64,000 nucleotides of DNA from Novosphingobium sp. MW5. Its GTDB lineage: Bacteria; Pseudomonadota; Alphaproteobacteria; Sphingomonadales; Sphingomonadaceae. This document shows positions 19,878 to 27,027 of the stretch, in pieces. Numbering within the stretch: position 1 is the stretch's first letter; every line of letters begins with the position of its first letter. Under the pieces are notes generated by a model. That model was not told the DNA's origin and made no database searches. It saw only the letters and a list, made by a program, of their open reading frames with translations. The DNA lies in contig JAPCWB010000001.1 in assembly GCA_025938935.1 (NCBI GenBank), forward strand, positions 868,001 through 932,000, written 5' to 3'. A program made the translations under genes and the position numbers.

Positions 19878-20002
19878 CTGACTGACCCGGAACCCGGCCT
19901 TACCGTATATCCGTATGCGTCTCCTGGCCAGGAGACCGGATCATCGATCGGCAGACGATAAGTGACATAGCGAGTTGACTTGGGCGCTCTGGCAAGCATT
20001 GC

Positions 20003-20902
20003 GTGTCGTCGATGAGTGACATTGTTCCAGACCTGACCGGAGCTTCGCTGTCGACCGCACGCGAGAAGGTGCTCGAGCACCGGCTGCTGTCGGAACTGGC
20101 GGTGATCATGCTTCAGCGCGGGGTGTCGCTGGACATCCTGCGCAGCGAATACGACGCGCAGGGACACGATGTGGTGCTCGAGGCAGGCGGCATCATCCGT
20201 CACGTCCAGCTCAAGGCCAGCCGGGAAGGCGGCAAGCGCCGGCACGTCGACATCAACGTCCGGCTGCGCGCGAGGCCATCGGGCTGCGTGGTCTGGATGA
20301 GCTATGATCCGGCGGCGCTTGCCATTACCGCTCTCCGCTGGTTGGGCGATGACCCCGGTGAGCCGCTGCCTGAACTAGGCAGCAAGGTCACCCGCCACAG
20401 CAAGGGCGACAGTGCAGGCTCGAAAGGCCAGCGCCCGGCGCTCCGCAATGTCGGGATCGCGAAATTCGAGCGGCTCGATGGACTGAGCGCGCTCGCTGAC
20501 CGGCTGTTCGGGCGACCGGTTGGCGAGACCACATCGCATGCCATCTCTCAGCTGCGGCGACAATTCGGCCAGTCTTGGCGACGCCGCCTCGGTGGCGAAC
20601 TGCGGGGCGCCAGCTTCGAAGCCTCCATCCACTGGGCCCACCTGATCGATGGATATGCCCTGCTCGAACAGGCGCTGGAGCCTGATCCGGCCGCGTGGCT
20701 CGAGGCCAGGGCCGCCGAGGGTCGCAGCGACACTTTTGGGTCCGAGGCGGGGCTGCTCTGGACCCAGCTGTTCCTCGAGCACCGCCGCTGGCGCTTTGCC
20801 TCGCCACACGAACCAGGCGCTGACGAGCTTCGCTACCTCGACGATCTTGCGGCCCGCACTTCGCGCGCGATCGCTCTCCAGATCCTGGAGCGGGCTGGCT
20901 AA
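20003..20902 (+). CDS. Predicted restriction-endonuclease-like protein (299 aa)
   Basis: The N-terminal 75 residues carry a nuclease-like pattern: EHRLLSELAVIMLQRG, then SEYDAQGHDVVLEAGG and IIRHVQLKAS. These provide an E in the first helix, the D-V of the second strand and a QxK third strand. This resembles small PD-(D/E)xK domains whose role is DNA cleavage. The rest of the protein is helical and unassigned. It ends four bases into the oppositely oriented 102-residue gene. The GTG at 20003 or the ATG at 20012 may be the start; neither has a strong ribosome site. Confidence 0.6.
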   Translation: MSSMSDIVPDLTGASLSTAREKVLEHRLLSELAVIMLQRGVSLDILRSEYDAQGHDVVLEAGGIIRHVQLKASREGGKRRHVDINVRLRARPSGCVVWMSYDPAALAITALRWLGDDPGEPLPELGSKVTRHSKGDSAGSKGQRPALRNVGIAKFERLDGLSALADRLFGRPVGETTSHAISQLRRQFGQSWRRRLGGELRGASFEASIHWAHLIDGYALLEQALEPDPAAWLEARAAEGRSDTFGSEAGLLWTQLFLEHRRWRFASPHEPGADELRYLDDLAARTSRAIALQILERAG

Positions 20903-21207
20903 CCCCGCTGCCCGTTCGGATTTTCACGGAATGGCCGCTGCTGCTCCGCGGCGAGCCGTTCCCACTCATCCAGCGGAAGGGCTGCAGGAACGACGAGATA
21001 GCCGGCGCGAACCGTCTCATCAGCCCCGCAGGCCCGGCGCAGCTGGTCGAGTTGGACCAGGCTGTCGGCATCGCCGGCAAGGGCCCGGGCATGGATCGCG
21101 CGGACATAGGCTTCGCGGGCGGTCATCTCTCGCCCGTCGATGGTCACGGGCATGCTGAACATTTCAGCCAGGAACGCTTCCGGGCTGTCGATCTTCCCGG
21201 GCTTCAC
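20899..21207 (-). CDS. Hypothetical protein (102 aa) paired with DUF5681 gene
   Basis: A 102-residue protein on the minus strand whose ATG overlaps the stop of the DUF5681 gene (ATGA at 21204-21207), so the two are translationally coupled. It has no recognised motif; REMTAREAYVRAIHARALAGD suggests a helical fold. The pair has the character of phage- or plasmid-derived gene blocks. Its 3' end overlaps the end of the nuclease-like gene on the other strand by four bases. Confidence 0.6.
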   Translation of the reverse strand: MKPGKIDSPEAFLAEMFSMPVTIDGREMTAREAYVRAIHARALAGDADSLVQLDQLRRACGADETVRAGYLVVPAALPLDEWERLAAEQQRPFRENPNGQRG

Positions 21208-21665
21208 CTGAACCTCTCAATGAACTCATCGAACGGCAATTCGAGGACCCCGCCACCGCGGCCCTTCGTGGCCCGAGCGCCCCAGATCCGCTCGGCAAGT
21301 CGGCGCGCCTTGCGATCGCCTTTGACGGCGAGCTGAAACAAGCGGCGCAATTCGGCTTCACGCCTCGTCATCATCTTTCCGCCGATTTCGATCTCCTCGG
21401 CATCGAGGCGTCGGAAGATGTCGGCATCGCTGATCAGAAGTTGCGATTTGGACTTGCGAGGTCGCCCCCGGGGGTTACCGCTCTTCCCTTTGCGGAAGCG
21501 GTGCTGTTTCGGCGGCCGGCCATAGCCGACCTTGTCTTCGTCATCGGTCATCTCCGCCGCATGCCTGATCTCGGCCGGAGAACCTTTCACGGATTTTCCC
21601 TCCGCTGCAGACTCAGCGGTAGTGGCCCTGCCGGGATGTGCCGGTTTCTCGACGGCCCCCGTCAT
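21204..21665 (-). CDS. DUF5681 domain-containing protein
   Basis: A 153-residue basic protein. The centre has the DUF5681 signature: VGYGRPPKQHRFRKGKSGNP followed by RGRPRKSK. It is a short, lysine/arginine-rich and likely nucleic-acid-binding segment seen in mobile and phage-linked proteins. A helical region and a C-terminal LPFDEFIERF follow. Such genes are often found beside ParB-domain methyltransferases; here the methyltransferase lies 6.5 kb away, on the far side of the RNA-repair cassette, on the same strand. Function unknown. Confidence 0.75.
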   Translation of the reverse strand: MTGAVEKPAHPGRATTAESAAEGKSVKGSPAEIRHAAEMTDDEDKVGYGRPPKQHRFRKGKSGNPRGRPRKSKSQLLISDADIFRRLDAEEIEIGGKMMTRREAELRRLFQLAVKGDRKARRLAERIWGARATKGRGGGVLELPFDEFIERFR

Positions 21666-21716
21666 GGATGGCCGAGGAGAGGGTGACCGATGGGAAATGC
21701 GGCGGCCCTGTCGCCC

Positions 21717-23303
21717 TCACCTGATCAGTTGCTCCCAAGAGATCTGAAAACGCCCGAGGTATTTCCGCAACCTGTCGGCATCGTTGATGCTTAACCGCTT
21801 TTCCCGAGATGCGGCGAAGAGCTTTCGTCCGGCATCCGACAGTGAGCGGCTGGTTCGACAGGTTGCGACTACGTAAGCGAGCTGGACGCGGTCGAAGGGA
21901 TCGATCTCCGCAAGAGCATCTGTGTCGAGCAAATCAACCAGCTGGTCGGAATTGCCCTGCGTTCCCGACCAAAGTCGTTTTAGCCGGACGATTTCGGTCG
22001 CCACGACTTCGCTATCGATGCGGCCCTTTGGCGAGAATGTCGCCATGCGGGAGATGCTGGAGGCCAGGTCGCGAAAATTGCCCGGCCAAAGCGCTTCGCC
22101 TGACATCGCGAATGCCAGGTAACGATCGCGCGCTTCCTTGTTGAAGGTCACTCGCTCGCCCTCGCGCTCGGCGTGGCGGTCGAGCTCGTAGTCGAGGTTT
22201 GGCGCGATATCCTCTCGGCGTTCGGCCAGGCCGGGAAGCGCGAAAGTCCACAAGTTGAGGCGTGCGTAGAGGTCTTCGCGAAAGGTGCCGTCTGCGACGC
22301 ACCGGGCGAGATCGCGGTTGGTCCCTGCGATCAGCTGGAAATCGCTCTCGACCTCGCGGTCCGCACCCACGGGGAGGAACCGCTTATCCTCGACGGCACG
22401 CAGGATCATGGCCTGCTCGTCGAGCCCAAGCTCGCCGATCTCGTCGAGGAACAGCATCCCGCCGTCGGCAGTGCGCAGGAGGCCGGGCCGGTCTGCTGCC
22501 GCGCCGGTGAAGGCGCCCTTCTTGTGGCCGAACAGTGCCGACATCGCGCTGTCGCCGCGCAGGGTGGCGCAGTTCACCTCTACAAACTGGCCGCTCACCT
22601 GACGTTTGAGCTTCTTGAGTTCAAAGATTCGCCTAGCGAGCTGGCTCTTGCCCGCACCGGTCGGCCCCATCAGCAGGATCGGCGCGCGGGTGCGGCTGGC
22701 GACCTGTTCGATCTCTTCGATCATCGTGTTGAACGCGGCGTTGCGCGTTTCGATACCGGATTTGAGGAACGAGGTGCTTTCGGCGCTTTCGCTGGCGAAG
22801 CGGGTTGCGATGCTGTCGTAGCGCGACAGATCGAGGTCGATCACGCTCCAGGTTCCCGCCGCATCAGGCCCACCGCGCCCGGGCTGGGTCTGGAGCAGGC
22901 GGCCGGGCAGGTAGTGCGCCTCGGTCAGCAGGAACAGGCAGATCTGCGCAACATGCGTACCCGTGGTGATGTGGATCAGGTAGTCTTCGACATCGGGATC
23001 AAGCGGCTGCGCTCGCGCGAAGTCGAGCAGCTTGCCGTAAACCTCTTCGAAGTCCCAGGCGTCGACGAAATCGATCACATGCCGCTCGACCAAGGTCTCG
23101 GGCGAGACCGAAGCGATGTCTTCGCTGACATATTCCGCAAGGCGACTGTGCGCCGAGCCGTGAATCATCAGAAACCGATCGACCCGCAGGTCCTCGTGCA
23201 TGCACAACCCGACTGAAGGTCGCCACTTCATCCAGCGCGAAGGGCCGAATTTTGAGGCATCGAGGGTCGAGCCGAGGAAGCTGATGACTGTGGTTGGCTT
23301 CAT
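21717..23303 (-). CDS. rtcR: Sigma-54-dependent RNA-repair activator RtcR
   Basis: A 528-residue enhancer-binding protein. Residues 1-160 form the CARF-type sensor of RtcR (MKWRPSVGLC, HITTGTHVAQICLFLL), which in studied members responds to damaged-tRNA ligands. The AAA+ domain has Walker A GPTGAGKS (213-220), the sigma-54 contact loop GAFTGA (263-268) and Walker B LFLDEIGEL. The C-terminal helix-turn-helix is short. It is transcribed divergently from rsr and should activate the sigma-54 promoter at 23449. The ATG at 23303 matches the family start (MKPTTVISFLGSTLD); 23321 is an upstream alternative. The frame is intact. Confidence 0.95.
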   Translation of the reverse strand: MKPTTVISFLGSTLDASKFGPSRWMKWRPSVGLCMHEDLRVDRFLMIHGSAHSRLAEYVSEDIASVSPETLVERHVIDFVDAWDFEEVYGKLLDFARAQPLDPDVEDYLIHITTGTHVAQICLFLLTEAHYLPGRLLQTQPGRGGPDAAGTWSVIDLDLSRYDSIATRFASESAESTSFLKSGIETRNAAFNTMIEEIEQVASRTRAPILLMGPTGAGKSQLARRIFELKKLKRQVSGQFVEVNCATLRGDSAMSALFGHKKGAFTGAAADRPGLLRTADGGMLFLDEIGELGLDEQAMILRAVEDKRFLPVGADREVESDFQLIAGTNRDLARCVADGTFREDLYARLNLWTFALPGLAERREDIAPNLDYELDRHAEREGERVTFNKEARDRYLAFAMSGEALWPGNFRDLASSISRMATFSPKGRIDSEVVATEIVRLKRLWSGTQGNSDQLVDLLDTDALAEIDPFDRVQLAYVVATCRTSRSLSDAGRKLFAASREKRLSINDADRLRKYLGRFQISWEQLIR

Positions 23304-23404
23304 GCGCCAAATATCTATCATCTTATCTCATAGGATACAAATTTCGAGTCTTGCTCAATTCCTTGAAACTATGGAATGAGCAGCTTATCCGGAAAATAGC
23401 GCGT

Positions 23405-23421
23405 CATATCAGATGGATATG
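23405..23421. promoter_or_regulatory. Inverted repeat CATATC-N5-GATATG, candidate RtcR enhancer site
   Basis: A perfect six-base inverted repeat with a five-base spacer lies 28 bp upstream of the sigma-54 promoter, within the rtcR-rsr divergent region. Enhancer-binding proteins bind such dyads, usually 70-150 bp upstream. This one is closer than usual, so the assignment is tentative. Confidence 0.35.
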
Positions 23422-23448
23422 AGACTGCGACAGATCTGCGATTAAAAC

Positions 23449-23464
23449 TGGCACGCCCCCTGCA
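23449..23464 (+). promoter_or_regulatory. Sigma-54 (-24/-12) promoter of the RNA-repair operon
   Basis: TGGCACGCCCCCTGCA has the invariant GG (23450-23451) and GC (23462-23463) separated by exactly ten bases and the TGGCAC element. It points toward rsr and lies opposite rtcR, whose product activates sigma-54 polymerase. Transcription should begin near 23475. Confidence 0.85.
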
Positions 23465-23513
23465 CTTACTCCTGCGTCGGGTCAGTCGAACAGCCCGGCA
23501 CAAGCGGAACCAA

Positions 23514-23541
23514 GAGGCGGCCGGAATGGGCCGGCCGCCTC
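23514..23541 (+). other. 11-bp perfect hairpin in rsr 5' untranslated leader
   Basis: GAGGCGGCCGG pairs perfectly with CCGGCCGCCTC around the loop AATGGG. The hairpin lies between the sigma-54 promoter and the rsr start, 30 bp before the ATG, and is not followed by a T run, so it is not an ordinary terminator. It may stabilise or regulate the leader. Confidence 0.5.
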
Positions 23542-23571
23542 CGAGGCCCGAAAGTTTCAAGGAGTTGGACT

Positions 23572-25119
23572 ATGGCCAACAAGAACATCTTCGCTTCGGC
23601 GCTGTCGCGGTTCCTGCCGCGTGCCGACACGGTCAACCAGGCGGGCGGGTCCGCCTATGCCTATGGGCCCGAAGCCAGGCTGGCCCAGCTTGCCGCAACC
23701 GGCACGCTGGCCGACGGCTTCTACTCGAGCGCGGAGACCCAGCTCGCCGATGTCGTGTTGGCAGCCAAGGACGTCGATCCGGAATGGGTCGCCAAGTGCG
23801 CGGTCTATGCCCGCCAGTCGGGTGCCATGAAGGATATGCCTGCCTTGCTGGCGGCTTACCTGACCATGGCCGATCCTGACCTGTCAGTGCGCGTGTTCAA
23901 GCGCGTTATCGATAACGGCCGCATGCTGCGCACTTTCGTGCAGATCATGCGTTCGGGTCAGGTCGGGCGTGCCTCGCTCGGCTCCCGCCCGAAGCGGCTG
24001 GTCCGCGAATGGCTGGAGCAGGCGTCGATGACGCAGCTGATGCAGGCGGCGACCGGCAATGACCCCAGCCTGGCGGACATCGTGAAAATGGTCCACCCGG
24101 CACCGGCCAATGCCGAGCGGCGTGCTTTCTACGGCTGGCTGATCGGCAAGCCCTACGATGTCGCGGCACTGCCCGCCGAGATCGCAGCATTCGAGGCCTG
24201 GAAGCGTTCGCCCTCGGGCGAATTGCCCCAGGTGCCGTTCGAATGGCTGACCGCTTTCCCGCTCTCGCCTGAGCAGTGGGGAGTGCTTGCCAGCCGCATG
24301 GGCTGGCAGGCGCTGCGGATGAACCTCAACACGCTGGCGCGCAATGGCGCGTTCGCGGTGGACGGGGTCACCGAAGCGGTCGCGGCTCGGCTTGCTGACC
24401 AGCAGACGATCGCCCACATTCGTCCGATGCCCTATCAGCTGATGGTGGCAATGGGCCGGGTGGGTGATGGTGTACCGCTCACGGTGCAGGCAGCGCTCGA
24501 AAGTGCGCTTGAAGCATCGCTGGCTGGTGTGCCGCAGCTGGAAGGCCAGGTTGTGGTCTGCCCCGATGTCTCGGGCTCGATGAGTTCGCCGGCGACGGGC
24601 TACCGCAAGGGTGCTAGCTCGAAGGTGCGCTGCATCGATATCGCCGCGCTGGTTTCGGCCGCCGTGCTGCGCAAGAACCGCAATGCCCGGGTGATCCCGT
24701 TCGAGGTGGACGTGGTCAAGCTCAAGCTCGACGCCAACGCCCGCGTTGCCGCGAATGCGGCGAAGCTGGCCGGGGTCGGTGGCGGCGGGACTAATGTCTC
24801 GGCGCCGCTCGCGCTGCTCAACAAGGAGCGGGCACGGGTCGATACGGTGGTGATCGTCTCGGACAACGAGTCCTGGGTCGATCCCTCGCGGCGCGGCGCT
24901 ACGGCGACGATGAACGAGTGGAATAAGCTGAAGGCTCGCAACCCGGGCGCGAAGCTGATTTGCATCGACATTCAGCCCTATGGCTCGACGCAGGCCAAGG
25001 ACCGAGCAGACATCATGAATGTCGGTGGCTTCACCGACGCGGTGTTCGACGCGATGGCGCGCTTCGCCAAGGGTGAGACGCGCGATTGGGTCGAGATCGT
25101 TCAGAATACGGAGGTGTGA
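23572..25119 (+). CDS. rsr: TROVE domain protein, Ro60 orthologue (Rsr)
   Basis: A 515-residue Ro60-type RNA-binding protein. Residues 1-300 form the TROVE HEAT-repeat ring that in Ro proteins holds Y RNA and misfolded RNA ends (GGSAYAYGPEARLAQLAATG; YARQSGAMKDMPALL). The C-terminal von Willebrand A domain has the MIDAS motif DVSGSMS near 331-337 and GGGTNVSAPL. It starts at 23572 with AAGGAG at a good distance. It is the first gene after the sigma-54 promoter and is followed directly by four Y-RNA-like modules, as expected for an rsr/Y-RNA/rtcBA operon. It probably presents these RNAs or damaged tRNAs to repair enzymes. Confidence 0.95.
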   Translation: MANKNIFASALSRFLPRADTVNQAGGSAYAYGPEARLAQLAATGTLADGFYSSAETQLADVVLAAKDVDPEWVAKCAVYARQSGAMKDMPALLAAYLTMADPDLSVRVFKRVIDNGRMLRTFVQIMRSGQVGRASLGSRPKRLVREWLEQASMTQLMQAATGNDPSLADIVKMVHPAPANAERRAFYGWLIGKPYDVAALPAEIAAFEAWKRSPSGELPQVPFEWLTAFPLSPEQWGVLASRMGWQALRMNLNTLARNGAFAVDGVTEAVAARLADQQTIAHIRPMPYQLMVAMGRVGDGVPLTVQAALESALEASLAGVPQLEGQVVVCPDVSGSMSSPATGYRKGASSKVRCIDIAALVSAAVLRKNRNARVIPFEVDVVKLKLDANARVAANAAKLAGVGGGGTNVSAPLALLNKERARVDTVVIVSDNESWVDPSRRGATATMNEWNKLKARNPGAKLICIDIQPYGSTQAKDRADIMNVGGFTDAVFDAMARFAKGETRDWVEIVQNTEV

Positions 25120-25122
25120 AAG

Positions 25123-25259
25123 AAAGGGTCACGGTGAATGCCGGAAGGACTACATTGATAATGTCGGTGTCGCGGGTTCGATCCCCGCCTGCCCCTCGGG
25201 GCAGTAGCTCAGTTGGTAGAGCACGAATGTCTTTCCAAACCTGGTCGCCGTGACCCTTT
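25123..25259 (+). ncRNA. Y-RNA-like/YrlA-type tRNA mimic, unit 1 (permuted)
   Basis: The ends form a 12-bp stem (AAAGGGTCACGG with CCGTGACCCTTT). Inside it are the shared Y-type strands GAATGCCGGAAGGACTACAT and AATGTCTTTCC. The core carries tRNA arms in permuted order. First comes a T arm (GCGGG-TTCGATC-CCCGC, 25172-25188), then the acceptor 3' strand CTGCCCC, a TC link, the perfectly complementary acceptor 5' strand GGGGCAG, TA, and a D arm (GCTC-AGTTGGTA-GAGC, 25207-25222). The anticodon arm is replaced by the Y stem. This is the YrlA layout known from rsr operons. Confidence 0.85.
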
Positions 25260-25274
25260 GACGAAATTCAGGAA

Positions 25275-25443
25275 TTGCCGTGGCGAATGCCGGCGGGACT
25301 ACATTGGCTCCAAACCGAAAGGTAAGGTCCGACGAGTAAAGCGCCCCACAAGGAGCAATCCGGCCTGGGGAAATGCGGGTTCGAATCCCGCCTTGCCGTG
25401 TAGCTTAAGGACCGCGTCTCACCATCCCTTGTCGCCACGGCAA
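25275..25443 (+). ncRNA. Y-RNA-like tRNA mimic, unit 2 (divergent)
   Basis: The ends form a perfect 12-bp stem (TTGCCGTGGCGA with TCGCCACGGCAA), with the shared 5' strand GAATGCCGGCGGGACTACAT. The core has an exact T arm (GCGGG-TTCGAAT-CCCGC, 25375-25391), but only a degraded D-arm-like TAGCTTAAGG after it and no permuted acceptor hairpin. Instead, GGTAAG (25321) can pair with CTTGCC (25392), which is the normal tRNA orientation. A separate CCCCA/TGGGG hairpin (25344-25370) is capped by a GCAA tetraloop. The 3' Y strand is also divergent (TCTCACCATCCC). Confidence 0.7.
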
Positions 25444-25449
25444 CCCCAA

Positions 25450-25601
25450 TTCACGGCGAATGCCGGGTAAGGACTACATCCTTCCACGATGCAGGTCGCG
25501 GGTTCGAATCCCGCCGGGTCCACCAGATGTGGGCCCGTAGCTCAGCGGATAGAGCGGCGCCCCTTGCGGGCAATGTCTTTCCCACACCTCGTCGCCGTGA
25601 A
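25450..25601 (+). ncRNA. Y-RNA-like tRNA mimic, unit 3 (permuted, retains ACCA)
   Basis: The ends form a 10-bp stem (TTCACGGCGA with TCGCCGTGAA), with the shared strands GAATGCCGGGTAAGGACTACAT and AATGTCTTTCCC. The order is a T arm (25498-25514), the acceptor 3' strand CGGGTCC, then ACCA (25522-25525), a five-base link, the acceptor 5' strand GGGCCCG (seven pairs, one G-U), TA and a D arm (GCTC-AGCGGATA-GAGC, 25540-25555). The encoded ACCA looks like a tRNA discriminator plus CCA, so this unit seems to have arisen by joining a tRNA 3' end to a tRNA 5' end. Confidence 0.82.
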
Positions 25602-25610
25602 ACCGATCAA

Positions 25611-25743
25611 TGCTGGCGAATGCCGGCGGGACTACATGGGTAGAGCGTCCGCCCTAGAGGCGGGAGGTCGGTGGTCCGAATCCACCCTCGGAGCAATCCG
25701 AAGTAGCTCAGGAAAAATGTCTCGCCACACCTCGTCGCCGACA
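25611..25743 (+). ncRNA. Y-RNA-like RNA, unit 4, containing a complete circularly permuted tRNA
   Basis: A weak outer stem (TGCTGGCGA/TCGCCGACA) and the shared strands GAATGCCGGCGGGACTACAT and AATGTCTCGCC enclose all four tRNA arms. The parts, in order, are: half of the D arm (GGGTAGAGC, 25638-25646); a five-pair anticodon arm (TCCGC-CCTAGAG-GCGGG, 25648-25664); a five-base variable region; a T arm (GGTGG-TCCGAAT-CCACC, 25670-25686); an acceptor stem closed by a GCAA tetraloop (TCGGA-GCAA-TCCGA); TA; and the other D half (GCTCAGGA, from 25706). GCTC pairs with the first GAGC, so the molecule is a tRNA opened in its D loop. Confidence 0.78.
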
Positions 25744-25810
25744 CCATGATGAAACACGGGAGGTCAGCGATGACCATTACGACTTTGAATTCCAGGCCGT
25801 CGAAGGCGGC

Positions 25811-26995
25811 GTGCCGATCAAGATGTGGACGCGCGGCGTGCCGGTTGACGACAAGGCGCGCGACCAGCTTTCGCGTGCGGCAAAGATGCCCTTCATCTTC
25901 AAGCATGTCGCGGCCATGCCCGACGTGCACGTTGGGATCGGCGCGACCGTTGGTTCGGTGATCCCGACCAAGGGCGCGGTAATTCCGGCCGCCGTTGGCG
26001 TCGACATTGGCTGCGGCATGATGGCCGCGCGCACTTCGCTGATGGCGCATGATTTGCCTGACAGCCTCGAACATATTCGTTCGGCGATCGAGCACGCGGT
26101 GCCGCATGGGCGTGATGTCGGCCGGGGCAAGCGCGACAAGGGTTCGTGGGGTTCTCCGCCCCCGGCGATTGTCGAAGCCTGGGCCATGCTGGTGCAGCGC
26201 TTCGAGCGGATCTGCGGGAAGTTCCCGCGGCTGAAAAACACCAACAACCTGGTGCACCTCGGCACGCTGGGAACGGGCAACCACTTCATCGAGCTGTGCC
26301 TCGATCAGGAAGCCCGCGTCTGGGTGATGCTGCATTCCGGCTCGCGCGGCGTGGGCAACGCGATCGGCACGTTCTTCATCGAACTGGCCAAGCAGGACAT
26401 GCGCAAGTGGCACATCAACCTGCCCGACGAAAACCTCGCTTACTTCCCGGAAGGGACCGACCATTTCGACGACTACGTCGAGGCGGTCGGCTGGGCGCAG
26501 GACTTCGCCGCGCTCAACCGCCGCATGATGATGACCAATGTCATCGCCGCGCTGCGGAGCCAGATCGCGAAGCCCTTCGATGCCGAACTCGAGGCGGTGA
26601 ACTGCCATCACAATTATGTGACGCGCGAGAACCACTTCGGCGAAAACGTGCTCGTCACCCGCAAGGGGGCTGTGCGCGCAGCGAAGGGCGTGCTGGGGAT
26701 CATCCCGGGCTCGATGGGGGCGAAAAGCTTCATCGTGCGCGGGCTGGGCAACCCGGACAGCTTTGACAGCTGCAGCCACGGCGCGGGTCGGATCATGTCG
26801 CGCACCGAGGCGAAAAAGCTGGTGACGCTCGACGAGCACATCCGCGACACCGAAGGTGTGGAATGCCGCAAGGACGCGGGCGTGATCGATGAGACGCCAC
26901 GCGCCTACAAGCCGATCGAAGCCGTGATGGCCGCCCAGGCCGATTTGGTTGAGATCGTCCATACACTGAAGCAGGTGGTCTGCGTGAAGGGGTGA
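25811..26995 (+). CDS. rtcB: RNA-splicing ligase RtcB
   Basis: A 394-residue RtcB of the E. coli type. It joins 2',3'-cyclic-phosphate RNA ends to 5'-OH ends using GTP and Mn2+. Visible motifs are KMPFIFKHVAAMPDVHVGIG, the metal-binding GVDIGCGM (D65, C68), HSGSRGVGN and the guanylylation site SHGAGR near 322. The start is unsettled. The GTG at 25811 opens this frame, but upstream in-frame codons (DHYDFEFQAVEGG) look like protein without a start. A good ribosome site (GGGAGG) points to the ATG at 25770, which is out of frame by one base. A missing base near 25772 is possible. It lies directly after the four tRNA-like RNAs. Confidence 0.95.
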   Translation: MPIKMWTRGVPVDDKARDQLSRAAKMPFIFKHVAAMPDVHVGIGATVGSVIPTKGAVIPAAVGVDIGCGMMAARTSLMAHDLPDSLEHIRSAIEHAVPHGRDVGRGKRDKGSWGSPPPAIVEAWAMLVQRFERICGKFPRLKNTNNLVHLGTLGTGNHFIELCLDQEARVWVMLHSGSRGVGNAIGTFFIELAKQDMRKWHINLPDENLAYFPEGTDHFDDYVEAVGWAQDFAALNRRMMMTNVIAALRSQIAKPFDAELEAVNCHHNYVTRENHFGENVLVTRKGAVRAAKGVLGIIPGSMGAKSFIVRGLGNPDSFDSCSHGAGRIMSRTEAKKLVTLDEHIRDTEGVECRKDAGVIDETPRAYKPIEAVMAAQADLVEIVHTLKQVVCVKG

Positions 26996-27027
26996 TCCCC
27001 TTTGCGTAGGCACCCTGCGGAACTCAA

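Noticed and set aside
25123..25743. CRISPR-like array
   Set aside because: The shared motifs recur, but at about 150-base spacing, with structured tRNA-like sequence between them and no cas genes. They are repeated RNA genes, not a CRISPR.
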